Shown here one piece after another: positions 60,255-64,000 of a DNA stretch of 64,000 bases. The stretch is taken from assembly GCF_017875735.1 (NCBI RefSeq), contig NZ_JAGGMZ010000001.1, positions 2,170,001-2,234,000 on the forward strand, read 5' to 3'. The notes under the pieces are model-generated. The model ran no database searches. It was not told the DNA's origin and saw only the letters and a list, made by a program, of their open reading frames with translations. The translations under genes were made by a program, and so were the position numbers. This DNA is from Arthrobacter sp. CAN_C5. GTDB taxonomy: Bacteria > Actinomycetota > Actinomycetes > Actinomycetales > Micrococcaceae. Numbering within the stretch: position 1 is the first letter of the stretch; each line of letters begins with the position of its first letter.

Positions 60255-60764
60255 CTACTGGGACGCGGGCCGTTCGGCGTCGCGCAGGTCCCCGCCCCCA
60301 GCACCCGGAGCGGCCTGTCGTAGATGCGTGCGGACCTGGCCGAGGGCGTCGGCCACCGCCACCAGCTGATCCCGGTCCAGCAGGTCGATCAGACCCTCGC
60401 GCACGACGCGCACATGTCCCGGGGCGGCTTGATGCAGCACCTGCTCACCGGCATCAGTGAGGACGGCCAGGACTCCGCGCTCGTCATCGAGGCAGGCCTC
60501 GCGGCGCACAAGGCCGGCCTTCTCCAGCTGGGCGACCTGGTAAGTCAGCCCGCTGCGGGAGGCGACGAGCGCCGCAGCCAGTTCCGTCATCCGTAACCGC
60601 CCTCCCGGAGCTTCAGCCAGACGCACGAGCAGCTCATACTGGGGCTGGCTGACCCCGCCGTCTTCACGGAGCTGCTGGTCGATGCGCCGGAGGAGCAGGT
60701 TACTGGTGTCCAAAAACGCCACCCAGGCGCGCATTTCGTCCTCATCCAACCAATGCGGTTTCAT
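60255..60764 (-). CDS. MarR-family transcriptional regulator
   Basis: 169 residues from Met 60764; a longer frame to 61427 is antisense to the next gene. Winged helix at about 32-100: QQLREDGGVSQPQYELLVRL, MTELAAALVASRSGLTYQVA, QLEKAGLVRREACLDDERGV. The Cys in REACLDD might be redox-active, as in some quinone- or oxidant-sensing MarR proteins. Divergent from an F420-dependent-reductase-like gene with TTCGAA palindromes between them, the likely operators. Confidence 0.9.
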   Translation of the reverse strand: MKPHWLDEDEMRAWVAFLDTSNLLLRRIDQQLREDGGVSQPQYELLVRLAEAPGGRLRMTELAAALVASRSGLTYQVAQLEKAGLVRREACLDDERGVLAVLTDAGEQVLHQAAPGHVRVVREGLIDLLDRDQLVAVADALGQVRTHLRQAAPGAGGGDLRDAERPASQ

Positions 60765-60782
60765 GGTTCCATCATAGGGGTT

Positions 60783-60798
60783 GTTTCCAATTCGAAAC
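60783..60798. promoter_or_regulatory. MarR-type operator 1
   Basis: GTTTC-CAATTC-GAAAC, perfect 5-base arms containing the TTCGAA core. Between the MarR gene and the reductase-like gene. Confidence 0.6.
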
Positions 60799-60819
60799 AC
60801 TCCTACACTGAGCATGTAT

Positions 60820-60831
60820 TTCGAATTCGAA
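60820..60831. promoter_or_regulatory. MarR-type operator 2
   Basis: TTCGAATTCGAA, perfect 12-base palindrome 35 bases from operator 1. Confidence 0.7.
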
Positions 60832-60912
60832 GTATATGGCGTCGGACACCGACCGCCTTTCCCTGCCCCGGCCGGCGTGAGGCCACCGGGGCCCACACCG
60901 CAGGAGCATCTA

Positions 60913-61545
60913 ATGAAAATCACCATTCTGGGAGCCGGCAACGTCGGCAGTGCCCTCGCCGCCCGGCTCGTGGCGGCGGGACATCCCGTCACCCTCGCTG
61001 CCAGCCACCCCGACTCCCCGCGCCTCGTCGCCGCAGCGGCTGCGACCGGCGCGCAGGCGGCTACTGCGTCGGCCGCCGCCGCCGGGGCGGATTTGGTGAT
61101 CCTCGCCGTGCCCTTCAACGCACTCGACACCGCCTTGAATGACCAGGTGCGTGAGGCCCTGGTCGGCACCCCGGTCGTCGATGCCACCAACCCGTTGGCA
61201 GCAGACTTCATGTCCCTGACACTCGGGCACACCACATCAGCCGGCGAGCAGGTAGCCGCTCTCCTGCCGCAGTCCCCCGTGGTCAAGGCCTTCAACACGA
61301 TCATGGCCGCCACTTTGCACACTCCGGTTCTGGGCGGTGTGGCCCAGATTCTGCCCGTCGCGGGAGACGATCCAGCTGCTAAGCAGACCGTGCTTGACCT
61401 GGGAATCCAGCTGGGTTTCGATGCCATCGATGTCGGCCCGATGAGTAATGCCCGTTACCTCGAGCCCGCGGTCGAGCTGCTCATCCAGCTCGCCTACGGC
61501 CAGGGGTTAGGACCTGGCATCGGCTTCCACCTCGCCCGGGCGTGA
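60913..61545 (+). CDS. NADP-binding F420-dependent oxidoreductase-like protein
   Basis: 210 residues from ATG 60913, with CAGGAG 6 bases upstream. N-terminal Rossmann motif MKITILGAGNVGSALAARLV, then VILAVPFNALDTALNDQV (about 60-77), VVDATNPLAADFMSLTLGHT and VVKAFNTIMAATL, which match the FNO/NpdG-like group. Classical members transfer hydride between F420 and NADP+; many bacterial homologues are of unknown function. Probably controlled by the divergent MarR. Confidence 0.9.
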   Translation: MKITILGAGNVGSALAARLVAAGHPVTLAASHPDSPRLVAAAAATGAQAATASAAAAGADLVILAVPFNALDTALNDQVREALVGTPVVDATNPLAADFMSLTLGHTTSAGEQVAALLPQSPVVKAFNTIMAATLHTPVLGGVAQILPVAGDDPAAKQTVLDLGIQLGFDAIDVGPMSNARYLEPAVELLIQLAYGQGLGPGIGFHLARA

Positions 61546-61716
61546 CTCTTTAGCCGGCCGGATGCCACGCACCCGATCCGGACTGGCAATCCAGCACCTG
61601 GGACGTGCCCACGGTTACCGTCCACCTCCCCGGCTAATCCCCGCGTGGGTCAGGGCCCGCGGACTCAGTGCGGGGCCCTGACCCGAAGCGGATAGAGCCC
61701 ACCAGCGACAGGTACA

Positions 61717-61781
61717 AGGTGAGCCATAGACTTCACCTAACAGTGTATGGTAGCTTGGCGCCATACACCTTACGCCGTAAG
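61717..61781 (+). promoter_or_regulatory. dyad-rich promoter of the DUF4386 gene
   Basis: Three inverted repeats in 65 bases: AGGTGA/TCACCT (61717-61722, 61733-61738), GTGTATGG/CCATACAC (61743-61750, 61761-61768) and CTTACG-C-CGTAAG (61769-61781). The last is a compact TetR-type operator. Confidence 0.65.
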
Positions 61782-61805
61782 ATACTTTTCGATTTAGGAC
61801 CAGCC

Positions 61806-62495
61806 ATGACCCGTTCCCGCAGAATCGCCCGCAGTGTCGGCACGCTCATGCTTGCCGCTTTCCCCCTCTACAGCATTGGAAGCTCAATCGCGACGACGGC
61901 CTCCCCCGGCCCGCTTCTCGTCAGCGGCGTGGCGGCGATGTTGCTCAACTCGGTGGCCGTCGTCGCAATCGGTGTGCTTATGCTGCCGGTCCTCCGCCCG
62001 CACGCCCCGAAAGTTGCCGCCGGCTACCTCGCCACCCGGATCTTCGAGGGCACGTTCCTGGCGGTCGGCGCAGCCGCCCTGCTCGTCGGAGCCGCCGACA
62101 TCGACTCCTTCGCGTACAACATCGCCATGGCAGGCCTCGGGGTCGGAAGCCTGTTCTTTTGCGCCGCGCTCTACCGCTCTCGCCTCGTGCCCCGGTTCCT
62201 CGCGGTCTGGGGATTCATCGGCTATGGCGCCCTCGCGGTCGGCTGCTTCCTTGACCTCGCCGGAGTAGCCGGCGCCGGCCTCGTCTCCATGGTTCCCGGG
62301 GGCCTGTTTGAACTGGTCTTCGCCATCTGGCTCATTGCGCGCGGCTTTGGCCCGACCTCGACCAACGCGTCCCGAGGTGACTTCGCGGGCCTCGACCATG
62401 CCTCCGGCCCGGGCGAAGCAGCACCCGCCCGCGCCGGGATTGAGCCGGGACGTGGAAAGAGCAGCGCTGCCATGTCGCTGGAAACGCCTCGATGA
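61806..62495 (+). CDS. DUF4386-family membrane protein
   Basis: 229 residues from ATG 61806. About six helices, typical DUF4386 pattern: IGSSIATTASPGPLLVSGVA, LLNSVAVVAIGVLMLPVLRP, ATRIFEGTFLAVGAAALLVG, FLAVWGFIGYGALAVGCFLD, GLVSMVPGGLFELVFAIWLI. Function of the family is unknown; genes often sit beside TetR regulators. The C-terminal 45 residues are soluble and low-complexity. The promoter carries a TetR-like dyad, perhaps a site for the TetR at 58268. Confidence 0.88.
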   Translation: MTRSRRIARSVGTLMLAAFPLYSIGSSIATTASPGPLLVSGVAAMLLNSVAVVAIGVLMLPVLRPHAPKVAAGYLATRIFEGTFLAVGAAALLVGAADIDSFAYNIAMAGLGVGSLFFCAALYRSRLVPRFLAVWGFIGYGALAVGCFLDLAGVAGAGLVSMVPGGLFELVFAIWLIARGFGPTSTNASRGDFAGLDHASGPGEAAPARAGIEPGRGKSSAAMSLETPR

Positions 62496-62567
62496 GTCTC
62501 CACTGCGGTACAGACGTGCCGCCGGCAGCGACCAAGACCAGCGGTCCACACCACCTCATGGATTGTG

Positions 62568-63014
62568 ATGGAACCCTTTAGAGAACATCATCCCGCCACA
62601 CGCCCGGGGGAGGCCGCTGCGGCCCTGCTGATAGTTGTCGCCTGCTTCCAAGCGCTGCTGGCAGCAGGGGCACCGTGGGGCGAAGCAGCATACGGAGGAG
62701 CAACCTCCGGGGTCCTGCCTGAGAGCCTTCGGGCAAGTAGCGCCGTCGCCGCCGTGATCTATCTGGTGCTGGCAGGTATTGCCGGAACCCCTGTGGCACC
62801 CGAGTTAGTCCGCAGCCGCTTCATGTACGGAACAAGCGCGTTGATGGCCGTCGGAGCAATCACGAACATCGCCTCGCCCTCCTTCGTAGAACGCATCACC
62901 TGGACCCCGGTGACCATACTGCTCGTCATCGCGCTCTGGCGTGCCGCCCGCCTGGACACTGCCCGGGCCACCACGTCCCCGGCACCGGCGCTGCAGCGGG
63001 TTCCGGGCCGGTAA
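62568..63014 (+). CDS. four-helix membrane protein
   Basis: 148 residues from ATG 62568 (GTG 62565 also possible). Helices: AAAALLIVVACFQALLAAGA, AVAAVIYLVLAGIAGTPVAP, FMYGTSALMAVGAITNIAS and WTPVTILLVIALWRAARLD. It follows the DUF4386 gene by 72 bases on the same strand and is probably in its operon. I do not recognise the family. Confidence 0.75.
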   Translation: MEPFREHHPATRPGEAAAALLIVVACFQALLAAGAPWGEAAYGGATSGVLPESLRASSAVAAVIYLVLAGIAGTPVAPELVRSRFMYGTSALMAVGAITNIASPSFVERITWTPVTILLVIALWRAARLDTARATTSPAPALQRVPGR

Positions 63015-63185
63015 ACGGGCTGTCCTTTAGTGCACCTTCGTTTGGGCACCACCACGAAGACCTTCATCAGGGGACGGCGCCGTGCGGAACTGCTCAAATC
63101 ACGAACGCACCCCGATTGACCCGCGCCATAAATGCCGGAACAAACCATCAAACACCGAGCTAAAGCAATCCTGAGAGACGACACC

Positions 63186-64000
63186 ATGACGCATAATTCC
63201 CGCAGTACCAGCATCTGGCCGGCTGAACGGTCGGTGGCAATCATCGGGGCCGGTTACGCCGGCGTAATGACCGCCAACAGGCTGCGCTCCTCACTGACAG
63301 ATGAAGAAGCTGAGCAGATCCGGATCGTCATCATCAACCCGACGGGATCGTTCGTTGAGAGAATCCGGCTTCACGAGGTCGCTGCCGGCACGACCCCGAC
63401 CGCTTCCTTCCCGCTTGGCGATGTCCTGCACTCCGACGTCCAACTCTTGGAAGGAAGCGCCGTTCATATCAATCCCCGGAGCCAGGTCATCACGGCCGAA
63501 ACCGCAACCGGCGCACAAACACTGCACTACGATGTATTGGCATACACCGTTGGAAGTCTGGCCTCCAGCACGGTTCCCGGGGCAAGCACTTACGCTCATA
63601 CCATCGCCGATGCTGACGGGGCCCTCCGAGCCCAGACCGCGATCAAGATCGCCCCGTCCGGCAAGCGCATCATCGTCGTGGGGGGCGGATACACCTCTAT
63701 CGAGGCCGCTTCTGAGATCGCTGAGCAACACCCGGACGCAGTCGTCACCCTCCTCTGCGGTGGAGAACTTGCAGAATCGATGACGGCCCGCGCCAGGGCG
63801 AGCATCCGAAAGTCACTGGAACGCCTGAATGTCGTCGTCAGGTCGGGCGTCCGCATCAGTTCAGTGACGCAGCAGGGAGTGACCACAAATTCCGGCGAAC
63901 AGATTGTTGCTGATGTTTGTATCTGGGCTGCTTCCTTTGCCGTTCCGAAGCTTGCGGAAACGAGCGGTCTGGCCACCGATTCCTCCGGCCGGCTTCAGGT
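63186..64000 (+). CDS. FAD/NAD(P) pyridine nucleotide-disulfide-type oxidoreductase, 5' part
   Basis: Frame open from ATG 63186 to the window end, at least 271 residues. FAD-binding VAIIGAGYAGVMTANRLRSS (about 18-37), IRLHEVAAGTTPTASFPLGD, GSLASSTVPGASTYAH, and NAD(P)-binding RIIVVGGGYTSIEAASEIAE (about 160-179). This is the NDH-2/AIF-like group, which oxidises NADH or reduces quinones. The end is missing, so C-terminal features cannot be judged. Last gene of the plus-strand series here. Confidence 0.85.
   Translation, partial: MTHNSRSTSIWPAERSVAIIGAGYAGVMTANRLRSSLTDEEAEQIRIVIINPTGSFVERIRLHEVAAGTTPTASFPLGDVLHSDVQLLEGSAVHINPRSQVITAETATGAQTLHYDVLAYTVGSLASSTVPGASTYAHTIADADGALRAQTAIKIAPSGKRIIVVGGGYTSIEAASEIAEQHPDAVVTLLCGGELAESMTARARASIRKSLERLNVVVRSGVRISSVTQQGVTTNSGEQIVADVCIWAASFAVPKLAETSGLATDSSGRLQ

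Overview
The window is GC-rich DNA of actinobacterial style. GTG starts are frequent, gene ends overlap start codons as GTGA, and the gene content (PucR, NCS1 permease, DUF1989, DUF4386, DUF2867, CC-type ArsR, a DUF5937-like regulator) fits a soil member of the Micrococcaceae, Arthrobacter-like; the genus is an inference from memory of protein families. It reads as an accessory region or large plasmid: an IS3-family fragment at the left edge, an intact IS30-family element inside a gene, several gene relics (MerR, MFS, ABC ATPase, NHL protein, serine recombinase), and no ribosomal, tRNA or other core genes.

Layout. 1-1079: IS3 fragment and a broken MerR gene. 1080-5267: LacI regulator divergent from DUF1989 - flavin reductase - MFS remnant - amidase, with two LacI-type operators around a good promoter. 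5479-11348: PucR regulator, a NodB-type deacetylase and a second DUF1989 gene, azoreductase, and an NCS1 permease; together with the first block this looks like uptake and breakdown of a small nitrogenous compound. 11854-14215: Old Yellow Enzyme gene split by IS30. 14420-25789: malic enzyme, Gdx-type SMR exporter, VOC protein, MFS with an ArsR-type regulator, alpha/beta hydrolase, PhzF, acetyltransferase, GH16-like protein and a FabF paralogue. 25867-29360: TetR regulator and a GGDEF-EAL protein.

29361-35204 is the most rearranged part. It holds ABC ATPase, MFS, recombinase and NHL-protein relics, an orphan metal-type promoter, a GlxA/dehydrogenase pair and several small proteins. 35375-41406 carries a TrxR-like oxidoreductase with an XRE-cupin regulator, a DHA2 exporter and a second flavoprotein. 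41840-50951 carries an MMPL transporter, a membrane-anchored hydrolase, a cyclase-family protein, an arsenic-type cassette (ArsR divergent from a flavoprotein with a Cys-repeat tail plus an ArsN1/Pat-type acetyltransferase) and an APC permease. 51172-64000 is a series of regulator/enzyme pairs: GlxA with isochorismatase-like hydrolase, HTH with hydrolase, TetR with DUF2867, TetR and dehydrogenase, MarR with an F420-dependent-reductase-like protein, DUF4386, and a truncated FAD oxidoreductase.

The recurring design is a small redox or hydrolytic enzyme or exporter next to its own one-component regulator, with dyad operators visible between them. The best candidates for undescribed biology are the two-copy DUF1989 nitrogen cluster, the arsenic-type cassette without an arsenic pump, and the FabF/GH16-like unit behind two TetR-type operators. 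Several broken genes carry single-base indels, so part of the decay could be assembly error.
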